A DNA stretch of 64,000 bases, from contig CAZLWK010000005.1 in NCBI GenBank assembly GCA_964563395.1, forward strand, positions 1-64,000, written 5' to 3'. The notes beneath the pieces were generated by a model, which had not been told where the DNA came from, searched no databases, and saw only the letters and a list, made by a program, of their open reading frames with translations. The position numbers and the translations under genes are program-made. Source of the DNA: JBEVOS01 sp964563395 (GTDB lineage Bacteria; Pseudomonadota; Alphaproteobacteria; Caulobacterales; Aquidulcibacteraceae). Shown here one piece after another: positions 28,552 to 37,307 of this stretch. How positions within the stretch are numbered: the first letter of the stretch is position 1; every line of letters starts with the position of its first letter.

Positions 28552-29601
28552 GCGCGCGATCACCGCATCGGCCATCGCTTCCGTCGTCAACACACCCCCG
28601 ATGTCTCTAGTGCGCGCGCCGGAATCCAGGGCGGCGGAAACGGCCTTGAAGACGCGATCGGCCTCCGCCTTCATGTCGAGCGACAGGCGCAGCGCCATTT
28701 CCAGCGAGAGAATCGCGGCGAGCGGATTGGCGAGGCCCTGGCCAGCTATATCGGGCGCACTGCCGTGCACGGGTTCATAAAGACCGGGCTTGCCCGCGAC
28801 GCCCAGCGCCGCCGAAGGGAGCATCCCGAGTGAGCCCGTCAGCATGGAGGCTTCATCGGACAGGAGATCGCCGAACAGATTGTCCGTGACAATGACGTCG
28901 AATTGCTTTGGCGCCCGCACCAATTGCATGGCGCAATTGTCCGCAAGGATGTGCTCAAGCTTCACGTCGGCATACTCGGCCTTGTGCAGCGCGGTGATCT
29001 CCTCGCGCCATAGAAGGCCGGTTTCCATAACATTCGACTTTTCAGCCGAATGGACGACATTCTTGCGCTTGCGCGCGAGTTCGAAGGCGACGCGGCCGAT
29101 GCGGCGAATTTCCTCGCTCGTATAGACCTGCGTGTCGACGCCGCGTCGCGAACCGTCGGCAAGCGTTTCTATGCCGCGTGGCTCACCGAAATAGACCCCG
29201 CCCGTCAGTTCGCGCACGATCATGATGTCGAGGCCGGCGATGAGGTCGCCTTTCAGGGGGGACGCATCCGCCAGCGGCGCGAAGCACAGCGCGGGGCGGA
29301 GATTAGCGAACACCTCCATCTCCTTGCGCAGCCGCAGAAGGCCCGCCTCGGGGCGCTTGTCACGCGCCACGTTCGCCCATTTGGGGCCGCCGACGGCGCC
29401 CATCAGCACAGCGTCCGCGGCCTTCGCGCGGCGTACCGTTTCATCGGAAACCGGGGCGCCCTCGGCGTCGAGCGCGGCGCCGCCCAGCAAGCGCTCCTCG
29501 ACCGCGAGATCGAGCCGCAAGGCCTCGATCACGCGCCGCGTCGCCGCGATCACTTCAGGGCCGATGCCGTCGCCCGGCAAAAGGAGGAGGGTTTTGCTCA
29601 T
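28546..29601 (-). CDS. leuB: 3-isopropylmalate dehydrogenase
   Basis: Oxidatively decarboxylates 3-isopropylmalate in leucine synthesis, 351 residues. Clear motifs: LLLPGDGIGPEVIAATRRV, MGAVGGPKW, the substrate loop LRLRKEMEVFANLRPA, RELTGGVYFGEPRG, VDTQVYTSEEI, and the metal/NAD site DNLFGDLLSDEASMLTGSLGMLPSA with VHGSAPDIAG. Last gene of the leu operon, 34 bases after the DUF5360 gene. Confidence 0.97.
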   Translation of the reverse strand: MSKTLLLLPGDGIGPEVIAATRRVIEALRLDLAVEERLLGGAALDAEGAPVSDETVRRAKAADAVLMGAVGGPKWANVARDKRPEAGLLRLRKEMEVFANLRPALCFAPLADASPLKGDLIAGLDIMIVRELTGGVYFGEPRGIETLADGSRRGVDTQVYTSEEIRRIGRVAFELARKRKNVVHSAEKSNVMETGLLWREEITALHKAEYADVKLEHILADNCAMQLVRAPKQFDVIVTDNLFGDLLSDEASMLTGSLGMLPSAALGVAGKPGLYEPVHGSAPDIAGQGLANPLAAILSLEMALRLSLDMKAEADRVFKAVSAALDSGARTRDIGGVLTTEAMADAVIARL

Positions 29602-29634
29602 GCGGCAGTCTTGGAAGCTAGGCGCACCCGCGCG

Positions 29635-30048
29635 TCAAGCGCCGCGCGAAAGCTCGCGCACAAGCCCGCGCAGAAACGGAATGGGCCACACAAGAAGGAA
29701 CAGGTTGGCCAGCCACCAGCTCCACGCGATTTCCCGAGTCAGCGTCCAATAGGACACCGCCATCAGGCCCGCCGTCATGGTGAGAACGAGCGAAATCAGC
29801 GCCAGCGGCCGCCAAATGGGATCGCCGCGCCGCGCGGCGGACGTCGCCGCAAGTCCGATCAACGAGAAGGCGACATCCAAAGGCAGAAACGACCAGTTCC
29901 ACGCAGCCACGCGCGCATCATCCGCGTTGGGATAAAGCCAATCCGGCGGCAATGTGAGTATGCCCGCGGCGTGAACCCCCATCACGGCCCAATAGGCGAG
30001 AAAGCCCAGGTCAGTCATAAGCAGCAAGGCGCGCAGCGCGGGCGACAC
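29635..30048 (-). CDS. Small multi-pass membrane protein (DUF5360-like)
   Basis: 137 residues from a GTG at 30046-30048 (upstream residues in the open frame are arginine/histidine-rich and improbable). Four membrane segments are visible, for example LLLMTDLGFLAYWAVMGVHAAGI and PLALISLVLTMTAGLMAVSYW, with DWLYPNADDARVAAWNWSFLPLD between them, which resembles the YvaD/DUF5360 family. The role is unknown. It starts two bases after the ABM gene stop and precedes leuB, so it is inside the leu operon. Confidence 0.65.
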   Translation of the reverse strand: MSPALRALLLMTDLGFLAYWAVMGVHAAGILTLPPDWLYPNADDARVAAWNWSFLPLDVAFSLIGLAATSAARRGDPIWRPLALISLVLTMTAGLMAVSYWTLTREIAWSWWLANLFLLVWPIPFLRGLVRELSRGA

Positions 30049-30050
30049 CG

Positions 30051-30353
30051 CTAAATCTTCTGCGAATGAGCCACGGCGTATTGCGTCATGTCCCGCTCCC
30101 CGATGAAGCCGCCCGCCGCGATGGCGGCGCGCCATTCGGCCATGTGCGGCGAAGCGCGGTGGAAGGCGAGCGCGGCCTTATCGACGAACACCTCGAAAAT
30201 GCGGACGAGATGATCGTCCAAAAGATCGATAGCGAAGGCGTATTGGATGCAGCCAGGCTCGGCCCTCGTGGCGGCGACCATCTTCTCCATGAACGGCATC
30301 GCCTCGTCCTTCTTGCCTGGCGCGATGCGCACCGTGCCGCCCAAAACAATCAT
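30051..30353 (-). CDS. Antibiotic-biosynthesis monooxygenase (ABM) domain protein, quinol monooxygenase-like
   Basis: 100-residue ferredoxin-like ABM protein, similar to YgiN-type quinol monooxygenases that work as dimers without cofactor. Signature: RIAPGKKDEAMPFMEKMVAATRAEPGCIQYAFAID, then LVRIFEVFVDKAALAFHRASPHMAEW with the conserved histidines. It lies nine bases after leuD and two before the next gene, inside the leu operon. The substrate is unknown; relation to leucine synthesis is not obvious. Confidence 0.85.
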   Translation of the reverse strand: MIVLGGTVRIAPGKKDEAMPFMEKMVAATRAEPGCIQYAFAIDLLDDHLVRIFEVFVDKAALAFHRASPHMAEWRAAIAAGGFIGERDMTQYAVAHSQKI

Positions 30354-30362
30354 GCCCGCTCC

Positions 30363-30968
30363 CTATCGCCGCCAGGGCGCCCCGATGCGCCGCTTTTCCT
30401 CGAACGCCGCGATATCGGCGTCGCGCTTAAGCGTCATGCCGATATCATCGAGGCCCTCAAGCAATTTCTGCTTTCGCCCGGAATCGATCTCGAAATGGTA
30501 CGTCGCGCCGGAGGGGGCGGTTACGGTTTGCGCGGCGAGATCAACGCTGAACTTATGGTTAGCGCCGCGCGCCTCCTCGATCAGCCGCTCCACGTCTGCC
30601 TGATCAAGGATCAGCGGCAGAATACCGTTGTTGAAGCAATTGTTGTAGAAGATGTCCGCGAAGCCGGCGGCGATCACGCAGCGTATGCCGAAATCGGCCA
30701 GCGCCCAGGGCGCGTGCTCGCGGCTCGATCCGCAGCCAAAATTGGGGCCCGCGATGAGTATTTGCGCACCCTGATATTCCGGACGGTGCAGCACGAAATC
30801 GGGATTGGGTTCGCCGGCGGCGTTGAAGCGCATGTCGTAGAAGAGGCCCTTCGCGAGCCCGGTACGCTCGACCGTGGCGAGAAATTGCTTCGGAATGATC
30901 TGGTCGGTGTCGATATTGGCGATCGGCAAAGGCGCGGCGATCGCCGTGATCTGGGTGAAGGGTTGCAT
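30363..30968 (-). CDS. leuD: 3-isopropylmalate dehydratase small subunit
   Basis: 201-residue swivel-domain partner of LeuC in isomerising 2- to 3-isopropylmalate. Motifs: IANIDTDQIIPKQFL, FGCGSSREHAPWALADFGIRCVIAAGFADIFYNNCFNNGILPL and a C-terminal H/F-rich tail. The start ATG (30966-30968) overlaps the stop of the VOC gene by one base, indicating translational coupling. A longer upstream frame is not used. Confidence 0.96.
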   Translation of the reverse strand: MQPFTQITAIAAPLPIANIDTDQIIPKQFLATVERTGLAKGLFYDMRFNAAGEPNPDFVLHRPEYQGAQILIAGPNFGCGSSREHAPWALADFGIRCVIAAGFADIFYNNCFNNGILPLILDQADVERLIEEARGANHKFSVDLAAQTVTAPSGATYHFEIDSGRKQKLLEGLDDIGMTLKRDADIAAFEEKRRIGAPWRR

Positions 30969-31813
30969 CACGTGGTCTCCGGCGCAGGCTGAAGCATGAG
31001 GGTCGGCACGCCGCCCGTTCGATCGCGCACGGTGAAGACGCGCGTGCCAGGTTTGCGGCCGACGCGGACAGGCGACACATTGAAGCCTGCCGCCGCGATG
31101 CGCGCCTGCGCGGCGTCGGCTTCGGCCACGCGCCAGGTTATGCCCCAGAGCGTGTCGGCCCCCTCGCCCGCGCTGCTCAGCCCATGCGCGACCTCCAGGA
31201 TCGCCTCGCCGCAGCGGAAGAACATCAATCGATGGCCCCAATCGGGATTGGTGCGGTCAAGCGCCATGTCGAGGCCAAGGCGTGCGCCATAAAGCGCGGC
31301 GGCGCGGTCAGGCGCGGGCGTCTGCACCACGACATGATCAACGCCAGTGACCGACGATTGCGCAAGCGCCGCCGAATGCGCAGGCGCCTGGTCATGCTCG
31401 ATCACGAATACGCGCACGCCATGCGTCTTGGCCGCGCCCAGCCGGAAGCGCTTCCAAGCGCGCACCGCGCCAGTCGCGGCGCTTCGGCTTTCCCCATAGG
31501 CGACATCGTCCGGTTCAAGATCAAGACGGCGCGCGCGCCGATGGGCGGCGGCGATGTCGCCCGTGCGCAAGGCGAGGGACGCCAAACCCTCGCCGCCCTG
31601 TTCCAGCGCGGCGCGCACCCGATCGCCCAGCGCGCCGACGCCCGCGGGCGCCAGCAGCTCAAGCGAAATATTGTCCAACCCAAAGAGGGCCTGGGCCGCG
31701 CCATCCGCCTCGCTCCGCCATGACGGCGACCGCGCGAACAACGATTCATAATCGGCAATGACCGCATCGAGATCGCGCACGATGAGGACCACATGATCGA
31801 AGCCGGCGATCAT
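30968..31813 (-). CDS. Two-domain VOC (glyoxalase/bleomycin resistance) protein
   Basis: 281 residues with two vicinal-oxygen-chelate modules: FDHVVLIVRDLDAVIADYESLF (1) and VDHVVVQTPAPDRAAALYGARLGLDM (from about 146), the second followed by RLMFFRCGEAILEVAHGL. The pattern fits a glyoxalase-like dioxygenase or lyase fold; possible metal ligands are the leading histidines and the glutamate in ILEV. It overlaps leuC by four bases (ATGA) and leuD by one base, an unusual position between two subunits of one enzyme. Substrate unknown. Confidence 0.85.
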   Translation of the reverse strand: MIAGFDHVVLIVRDLDAVIADYESLFARSPSWRSEADGAAQALFGLDNISLELLAPAGVGALGDRVRAALEQGGEGLASLALRTGDIAAAHRRARRLDLEPDDVAYGESRSAATGAVRAWKRFRLGAAKTHGVRVFVIEHDQAPAHSAALAQSSVTGVDHVVVQTPAPDRAAALYGARLGLDMALDRTNPDWGHRLMFFRCGEAILEVAHGLSSAGEGADTLWGITWRVAEADAAQARIAAAGFNVSPVRVGRKPGTRVFTVRDRTGGVPTLMLQPAPETT

Positions 31814-33228
31814 GCTTTTCGAATGTCCGTCAGCACGCCTGTCAGGGCCGCCGCCGCCGCCATGGCGGGGCTCATGAGGTGGGTGCGCGCGCCGCGCCCT
31901 TGCCGGCCTTCGAAATTTCGGTTCGAGGTGGAGGCGACGCGCTCTCCCGGCATGGCGATATCCGGATTCATGCCAAGGCACATGGAGCAGCCGGGCTCGC
32001 GCCATTCAAAACCGGCGTCGGTGAAAATGACGTCGAGCCCTTCTTCCTCGGCCTGATTGCGCACCAGACCCGAACCCGGCACGATCATCGCGCGCACGCC
32101 CGCAGCGACGCGTTTGCCGCGCACCATGTCCGCAACGACGCGTAAATCCTCGATGCGGGAATTCGTGCAAGAGCCGATGAAGACGCGTTGCACGGGCAAG
32201 CCTTCAAGCATCTGTCCGGGCTCTAGGCCCATGTAAGCGAGCGCGCGACGGCCCGTTTCGCGCTTCACTTCGTCGTCGAACTGATTTGGGTCGGGCACGG
32301 TCCCGTCGATGGGCGCGACTTGCTCGGGATTGGTGCCCCACGTGACGATCGGCGCGATCTGACTGCAATCGATGTCGATGATCGCATCCCAGCGCGCATC
32401 GGGATCGCTTTGCAGCGTGCGCCAATAGAGCAGCGCTTCCTGCCATGCCCCACCCTTGGGCGCGGACGGACGGCCCATCATGTAGGCGAATGTCTTTTCG
32501 TCCGGCGCGACAAGACCCGCGCGCGCGCCCGCCTCGATCGACATGTTGCAGATCGTCATGCGCCCTTCCATCGAGAGCGTCCGGATGGCCTCGCCGCCAT
32601 ATTCGATGACATAGCCCGTGCCGCCGCCCGTGCCGATCCGACCGATGAGGGCAAGCACCATGTCCTTTGCGCCGACGCCGGGCGCCAGCGCGCCTTCGAA
32701 GCGCACGAGCATGTTCTTTGCCTTGCGTGACCGCAGCGTTTGCGTGGCCAGCACATGCTCAACCTCGCTCGTGCCGATGCCGTGCGCGAGCGCGCCGAAG
32801 GCGCCGTGCGTGGAGGTATGGCTGTCGCCGCAGACGATGGTCATGCCGGGCTGCGTGCGCCCCTGTTCGGGGCCGATCACATGGACGATGCCGTTGCGGA
32901 TATCGCCCATCGGGAAGAACTCGATCCCGTGCTCGGCGACATTGCGCGAGAGCGTCTCCAGCTGCACGCGCGCCTCGGGGTCCTTCACGCCCGCAAGGCC
33001 GGCGCGCTGGTTCTCCGTGGGCGTGTTGTGGTCGGCGACGGCGAGCGTCAGGTCCGGGCGGCGCACCTTGCGCCCGGACGCCTTGAGACCTGCGAACGCC
33101 TGCGGCGTCGTCACCTCATGGATCAAGTGAAGGTCGATATAGATGAGCGCTGTGCCGTCCGCCTCCTTGGCGACGACATGTTGGTCCCAAATCTTGTCAT
33201 AGAGGGTCTTGCCGGGCATCGGGCGCAT
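31810..33228 (-). CDS. leuC: 3-isopropylmalate dehydratase large subunit
   Basis: Iron-sulfur subunit of isopropylmalate isomerase, 472 residues as expected. Cluster ligands occur in FIGSCTNSRIEDLRVVADM and in CSMCLGMNPDI; VCGDSHTSTHGAFGALAHGIGTSEVEHVLATQTL, GAKDMVLALIGRIGTGGGTGYVIEYGG are also typical. First gene of the six-gene operon. A start three codons downstream (33219, MPGKTLYDKIWDQHVV) is equally likely. Confidence 0.97.
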   Translation of the reverse strand: MRPMPGKTLYDKIWDQHVVAKEADGTALIYIDLHLIHEVTTPQAFAGLKASGRKVRRPDLTLAVADHNTPTENQRAGLAGVKDPEARVQLETLSRNVAEHGIEFFPMGDIRNGIVHVIGPEQGRTQPGMTIVCGDSHTSTHGAFGALAHGIGTSEVEHVLATQTLRSRKAKNMLVRFEGALAPGVGAKDMVLALIGRIGTGGGTGYVIEYGGEAIRTLSMEGRMTICNMSIEAGARAGLVAPDEKTFAYMMGRPSAPKGGAWQEALLYWRTLQSDPDARWDAIIDIDCSQIAPIVTWGTNPEQVAPIDGTVPDPNQFDDEVKRETGRRALAYMGLEPGQMLEGLPVQRVFIGSCTNSRIEDLRVVADMVRGKRVAAGVRAMIVPGSGLVRNQAEEEGLDVIFTDAGFEWREPGCSMCLGMNPDIAMPGERVASTSNRNFEGRQGRGARTHLMSPAMAAAAALTGVLTDIRKA

Positions 33229-33260
33229 TTAGGCCCCGGCGTCCGCCCCCGCAACTCCGG

Positions 33261-33671
33261 CTAATCGCAGCCGTCGCGGCGCGCCTCGATCTCGATCGCA
33301 TCGAAGCCGGTCGGGAGGCGCTCAAGGATAGTCAGTCGGTCCGCGCCCGCGGCGATCCCCACCTCGCCCCGCCGACGGGGCGCCCCGCCCCAACGGATCG
33401 GAGCGCTGCGGCGGGGGGTAAGGCCGTCTTCGGCCATCCAGACATAGCGCCAAGCGCCCGCTTCAAGACGAACCTCCCGGCGCGAGCCTTGGGCGCCGCC
33501 CTCGAAATAATGGATCGTCTCCCCCGACCACACGCCCGGACGGGACCTATCGGGAAACCAGCGCATGGTGATGGTCTTGCCCGGCTGGCGCTCGATCCAG
33601 CACCCGCGCATGGCTTCCGGCCCAGGCGCGGTCGTCGGACTTGCGAAACTTGCCAGGAACACCGCCGCCAT
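33261..33671 (-). CDS. Small exported protein of unknown function
   Basis: About 136 residues. The N-terminus MAAVFLASFASPTTAPGPEAM is hydrophobic with small residues near a likely cleavage site, but lacks a clear basic start; an extended form with PRRFASL ahead is possible if a non-ATG start is used. The mature part has CWIERQPGKTITMRWFPDRSRPGVWSGE and YVWMAEDGLT, suggesting a compact beta-rich domain. I do not recognise it. It diverges from the HD-domain gene. Confidence 0.5.
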   Translation of the reverse strand: MAAVFLASFASPTTAPGPEAMRGCWIERQPGKTITMRWFPDRSRPGVWSGETIHYFEGGAQGSRREVRLEAGAWRYVWMAEDGLTPRRSAPIRWGGAPRRRGEVGIAAGADRLTILERLPTGFDAIEIEARRDGCD

Positions 33672-33725
33672 CAGGCTTGCGAAGCGGCGCGGCGCGCGCG
33701 ATCCTTCCGGGAAAGGGAGATGAAC

Positions 33726-34319
33726 ATGGCCGATGGACATCAGCCGCGCGCAGGCTTCAAGGCGATGGCGGAGAGCACGAAGGAAGAATGGGCGCTGATC
33801 TCGGCCTGCGCGGCCGAATACAACAAGAACAAGGTCGACCGCATTCTCGATCATCTGCGCCTTCTCGATGGCGATTTCGGCGGTTTCGCGGTGGATCGTC
33901 TGACCCACTCCCTTCAGTCGGCCACGCTCGCCTTCAAGGACGGCATGGACGAGGAATATGTCGTCTGCGCGCTGCTGCACGACATCGGCGACACGCTCGC
34001 CCCGGCCAACCACGCCGAATTGGGCGCGACGATTTTGAAGCCCTACATATCGGAAGCCAATTGGTGGATGCTCCAGCACCATGGCATCTTCCAGGGCTAT
34101 TATTTCTTCCACCATCTCGGCCTTGACCGCGACATGCGCGAGCAATTCCGCGGCCATCCCCATTTCGAGCATTGTGCGCGCTTCTGCCATCGCCACGATC
34201 AGAACGCGTTCGATCCCGCCTATGAGACGATGCCGCTCGATGCATTCATCCCCATGGTCCGCCGCGTGATGGAGCGGCCGAAGACGTCGATCTATAAGCG
34301 GAAAAACGAGGCCGCCTAA
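33726..34319 (+). CDS. HD-domain protein, PhnZ/TmpB-like
   Basis: 197 residues. The HD ligands are visible: H61 in THSLQSATLA, H85-D86 in CALLHDIGD, H96 in NHAELGATIL, H118/H119 in MLQHHGIFQG, and D158 or D163 near FDPAYE. The spacing HDIGD...NHAELGA resembles the mixed-valent diiron oxygenases PhnZ and TmpB more than nucleotide phosphohydrolases, but several substrate residues differ and no phosphonate genes are nearby. GGGAG lies before the second ATG (33726), which I use. Confidence 0.75.
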   Translation: MADGHQPRAGFKAMAESTKEEWALISACAAEYNKNKVDRILDHLRLLDGDFGGFAVDRLTHSLQSATLAFKDGMDEEYVVCALLHDIGDTLAPANHAELGATILKPYISEANWWMLQHHGIFQGYYFFHHLGLDRDMREQFRGHPHFEHCARFCHRHDQNAFDPAYETMPLDAFIPMVRRVMERPKTSIYKRKNEAA

Positions 34320-35140
34320 GGCGCGATCTCCCCCTCGCCCTCAAGCACGATCGGACCGGTCATCAGCACGCGGTCATCGCCGGCACGCCATTCAATCCGC
34401 AATTCGCCGCCATCGACGATGATGGTCGCGGTGCGCCCGATACGGCCCTGACGGTTCGCCGCGACGAGCGCCGCGCAGGCGCCGGTGCCGCAGGCTTTGG
34501 TGAGCCCCGCGCCGCGCTCCCAGACGCGCAAGCGGATTTTGTCGGGCGCCTGGATTTCAGCAAACCCGACATTGACGCCTTCTGAAAACAAGGGGTCGTG
34601 TTCGATGCGCGGACCGATCACGCGGACTGGCAGTGTCTCCACGTCTTCGACGAAAAAGACGACATGCGGATTGCCCATGCTGACCGCGCCGGGCCCTTCC
34701 AGCACCGCGAGGCCCGCATCATAGCTGAAATCGAGACGCGCCGTATCCATGGCGTGCGCGAGCGGGATTTCCTCCCAGCGCAACAGGGGCGCGCCCATGT
34801 CGATCTCCACCAAAGCCGCGCCGCGTCGCGCTGCGTGCAGGAGCCCGGCGGCGGTTTCGATGCGGCCCTCGCCCGTGCTTTTCTCCTCCATCAGCAGCCA
34901 GCCGACGCAGCGCGCCGCGTTGCCGCAAGCGGAAACTTCCCCGCCGTCGGCGTTCCAGATGCGCATGAAGGCGTCGCCCCGGATCGAGCGCTCAAGCGCG
35001 ATCACCTGATCGCAGCCGATCCCGCTCTCGCGATCCGCTATCGCACGCGCCTGATCGGGGCTAAGCGGCAGCGCCCCCGCCGCACGCGCGTCCAGGATCA
35101 CGAAATCGTTCCCGCAGCCGTTCATTTTGAAATAGCGCAT
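34316..35140 (-). CDS. dapF: Diaminopimelate epimerase
   Basis: Converts LL- to meso-diaminopimelate for lysine and peptidoglycan, 274 residues. The two catalytic cysteines lie in ACGNAARCVGW and KACGTGACAALVA; NGCGNDFVILDAR opens the protein and GNPHVVFFV is conserved. Stop overlaps the HD-gene stop by four bases. It diverges from the S9 peptidase gene. Confidence 0.96.
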   Translation of the reverse strand: MRYFKMNGCGNDFVILDARAAGALPLSPDQARAIADRESGIGCDQVIALERSIRGDAFMRIWNADGGEVSACGNAARCVGWLLMEEKSTGEGRIETAAGLLHAARRGAALVEIDMGAPLLRWEEIPLAHAMDTARLDFSYDAGLAVLEGPGAVSMGNPHVVFFVEDVETLPVRVIGPRIEHDPLFSEGVNVGFAEIQAPDKIRLRVWERGAGLTKACGTGACAALVAANRQGRIGRTATIIVDGGELRIEWRAGDDRVLMTGPIVLEGEGEIAP

Positions 35141-35219
35141 GGGCGCTCATGTAGGGCGCCGCCGGGCGCGGCGCATCCCCGCTTGGCTTGGCCGGCCCGA
35201 TCTGCTTGCTAACGCCCTT

Positions 35220-37307
35220 ATGCGATCCCTCCTTGCCGCGGCCTTCGCCGCCTTCCTGACTGCGTGCGCCTCCATGACCGACGCCGACACCGCCGATCCC
35301 TATCTCTGGCTCGAAGAGGTGGAGGGGGCGCGCGCCCTCGATTGGGTGCGCGCGCAAAACGCCCGCTCGCTAGCCGTCTTGGAGAGCGATCCGCGCTATG
35401 CGCCTTTGAAGGCCGACGCCGAACGCATCGCCACCAGCCGCGATCGGCTGGCTCTGGGCGCGATCCGCGACGGCCATGTCTACAATTTCTGGCAGGACGA
35501 CACGCATGTTCGCGGCATCTGGCGGCGGGCCGACATCGCCTCCTACGCCGCGGGCTCGCCGCGATGGGAAATCCTGATCGACGTCGACGCGCTCGCCGCC
35601 ACGGAGAACGCGAACTGGGTCTGGAAGGGCGCAAGTTGTGCGCCGTCAAACCGGCGCTGCATGGTTTCACTGTCGAACGGCGGCAAGGACGCCAGCGTCT
35701 GGCGCGAGTTCGATCTCACCGCACGCGCCTTCGTGGAGGGCGGGTTCAATGTGCCGGAAGCCAAGTCAACGCTGGTCTACGGCGATGAGGACACGCTGCT
35801 GATCGCCAGCGATTGGGGCGAGGGCTCGCTCACGGAGAGCGGCTATCCGCGAATCGCCAAAATCTGGCGGCGCGGCGCGCCGCTTTCCGAGGCAGAGGCC
35901 GTGATCACGGCCTCGCCCCAAGAAATGGGCGTTTTTGTCGGGGCGCTCGACGATGCGGACGGGCGCCGCATCGCCATCGCGCAGCGCATGGAGACGTTCT
36001 TCGAGGGCGCGACCTGGCGCGTGCCGCTCGATGCGCCGCCGCTTCAATTCACGTTGCCCCGTAAATCGAGCGTGCGCGGGCTTTTCGCCGGCGCCCTCAT
36101 CGCCACGATTGAGGAGGATTGGGCGCTCGGCGGGGAGACGCTGCCGCAAGGCGCGCTGATCGCGATCGATTTGGACACGGCGACGAGCGCCGCGCCGCGC
36201 ACCCAAATCTTGATGGCGCCGGGGCCACGTGAATCCATTGAGGACGTGGCCATAACGCGCGGCGGCGTGCTTGTGGCCGGCTATGAGAATGTGCGCGGAC
36301 GCCTGCTGCGCTTTGCGCGCAACGGCGCGGCGTGGACGCGCACGCAACTTGCCTTGCCTGAAAATGGGTCCGTCATGATCGCGGGCGCCGACGAGCAGGA
36401 AGAAACTGCGTTCGCCGTCTTTACCGATTTCCTGACGCCGTCCACGCTCTACGCGCTCGACGGCGCAGCCGCCGCGCCGCGCCCCGTGCGCACGCTGCCG
36501 CCGCAATTCGACGCCGCGCCCTTCGTCACCGAACAGTTCGAGGCCACGAGCCGTGACGGCGTGCGCGTGCCGTATTTCGTGCTGCGCCGAAGAGAGGTGG
36601 CGCTGGACGGCACAAACCCCACGCTGCTTTACGGCTATGGCGGTTTTCAAGTGTCGATGACGCCTGCTTATGCGGCGAACGCCGGCAAACTCTGGTTGGA
36701 GCGCGGCGGCGTTTACGTGATGGCCAATATACGCGGCGGCGGCGAATTCGGCCCCGCTTGGCACCAGGCGGGCCTGCGCACCAAGCGCCAGGTCGTCTAT
36801 GACGATTTCATCGCCGTGGCCGAGGATTTGATCGCGCGTGGGATCACTAGCCCACGCCGGCTCGGCATACAGGGCGGATCGAATGGCGGCCTCTTGATGG
36901 GCGTGATGCTCAATCAGCGGCCCGACCTCTTCAACGCCGCTGTCATCCAAGTGCCGCTGCTCGACATGCTGCGCTATGATCAGCTTCTCGCGGGCGCGTC
37001 TTGGGTTGATGAATATGGCTCGCCTGACGATCCGACGGAACGCGCTTGGCTTGAGCAGCTTTCACCTTATCACAATCTGCGGCGCCGCGATGATTTCCCG
37101 GTCCCCTTCCTGGTGACTTCGACGAAGGATGATCGCGTCCATCCCGGCCACGCGCGCAAATACGCCGCGCGGCTTGAAGAGCTCGGCATGCCGTTTCTCT
37201 ATTTCGAGAATATCGACGGCGGCCACGCCGCGTCGACCAATCCTCTTGAAGAGGCGCGGCGGCGCGCGCTGGAATACACCTATCTCATGCAGCACTTGAT
37301 GGATTAA
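35220..37307 (+). CDS. Prolyl oligopeptidase-family (S9) peptidase, lipoprotein
   Basis: 695 residues. The ATG at 35220 gives a lipoprotein signal, MRSLLAAAFAAFLTAC, so the enzyme is probably anchored in the periplasm. A seven-blade propeller region (about 60-400) is followed by the alpha/beta hydrolase domain: LLYGYGGFQVSMTPAY, ANIRGGGEFGPAWHQAG, the nucleophile GIQGGSNGGLLMG, VTSTKDDRVHPGHARKY with the acid, and the histidine in IDGGHAAST. Cleaves short proline-containing or other peptides. The C-terminus overlaps the opposing symporter by 23 bases. Confidence 0.93.
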   Translation: MRSLLAAAFAAFLTACASMTDADTADPYLWLEEVEGARALDWVRAQNARSLAVLESDPRYAPLKADAERIATSRDRLALGAIRDGHVYNFWQDDTHVRGIWRRADIASYAAGSPRWEILIDVDALAATENANWVWKGASCAPSNRRCMVSLSNGGKDASVWREFDLTARAFVEGGFNVPEAKSTLVYGDEDTLLIASDWGEGSLTESGYPRIAKIWRRGAPLSEAEAVITASPQEMGVFVGALDDADGRRIAIAQRMETFFEGATWRVPLDAPPLQFTLPRKSSVRGLFAGALIATIEEDWALGGETLPQGALIAIDLDTATSAAPRTQILMAPGPRESIEDVAITRGGVLVAGYENVRGRLLRFARNGAAWTRTQLALPENGSVMIAGADEQEETAFAVFTDFLTPSTLYALDGAAAAPRPVRTLPPQFDAAPFVTEQFEATSRDGVRVPYFVLRRREVALDGTNPTLLYGYGGFQVSMTPAYAANAGKLWLERGGVYVMANIRGGGEFGPAWHQAGLRTKRQVVYDDFIAVAEDLIARGITSPRRLGIQGGSNGGLLMGVMLNQRPDLFNAAVIQVPLLDMLRYDQLLAGASWVDEYGSPDDPTERAWLEQLSPYHNLRRRDDFPVPFLVTSTKDDRVHPGHARKYAARLEELGMPFLYFENIDGGHAASTNPLEEARRRALEYTYLMQHLMD

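Noticed and set aside
35766..36950. Minus-strand frame opposite the S9 peptidase
   Set aside because: Shadow of the peptidase, arginine/histidine-rich with no motif.
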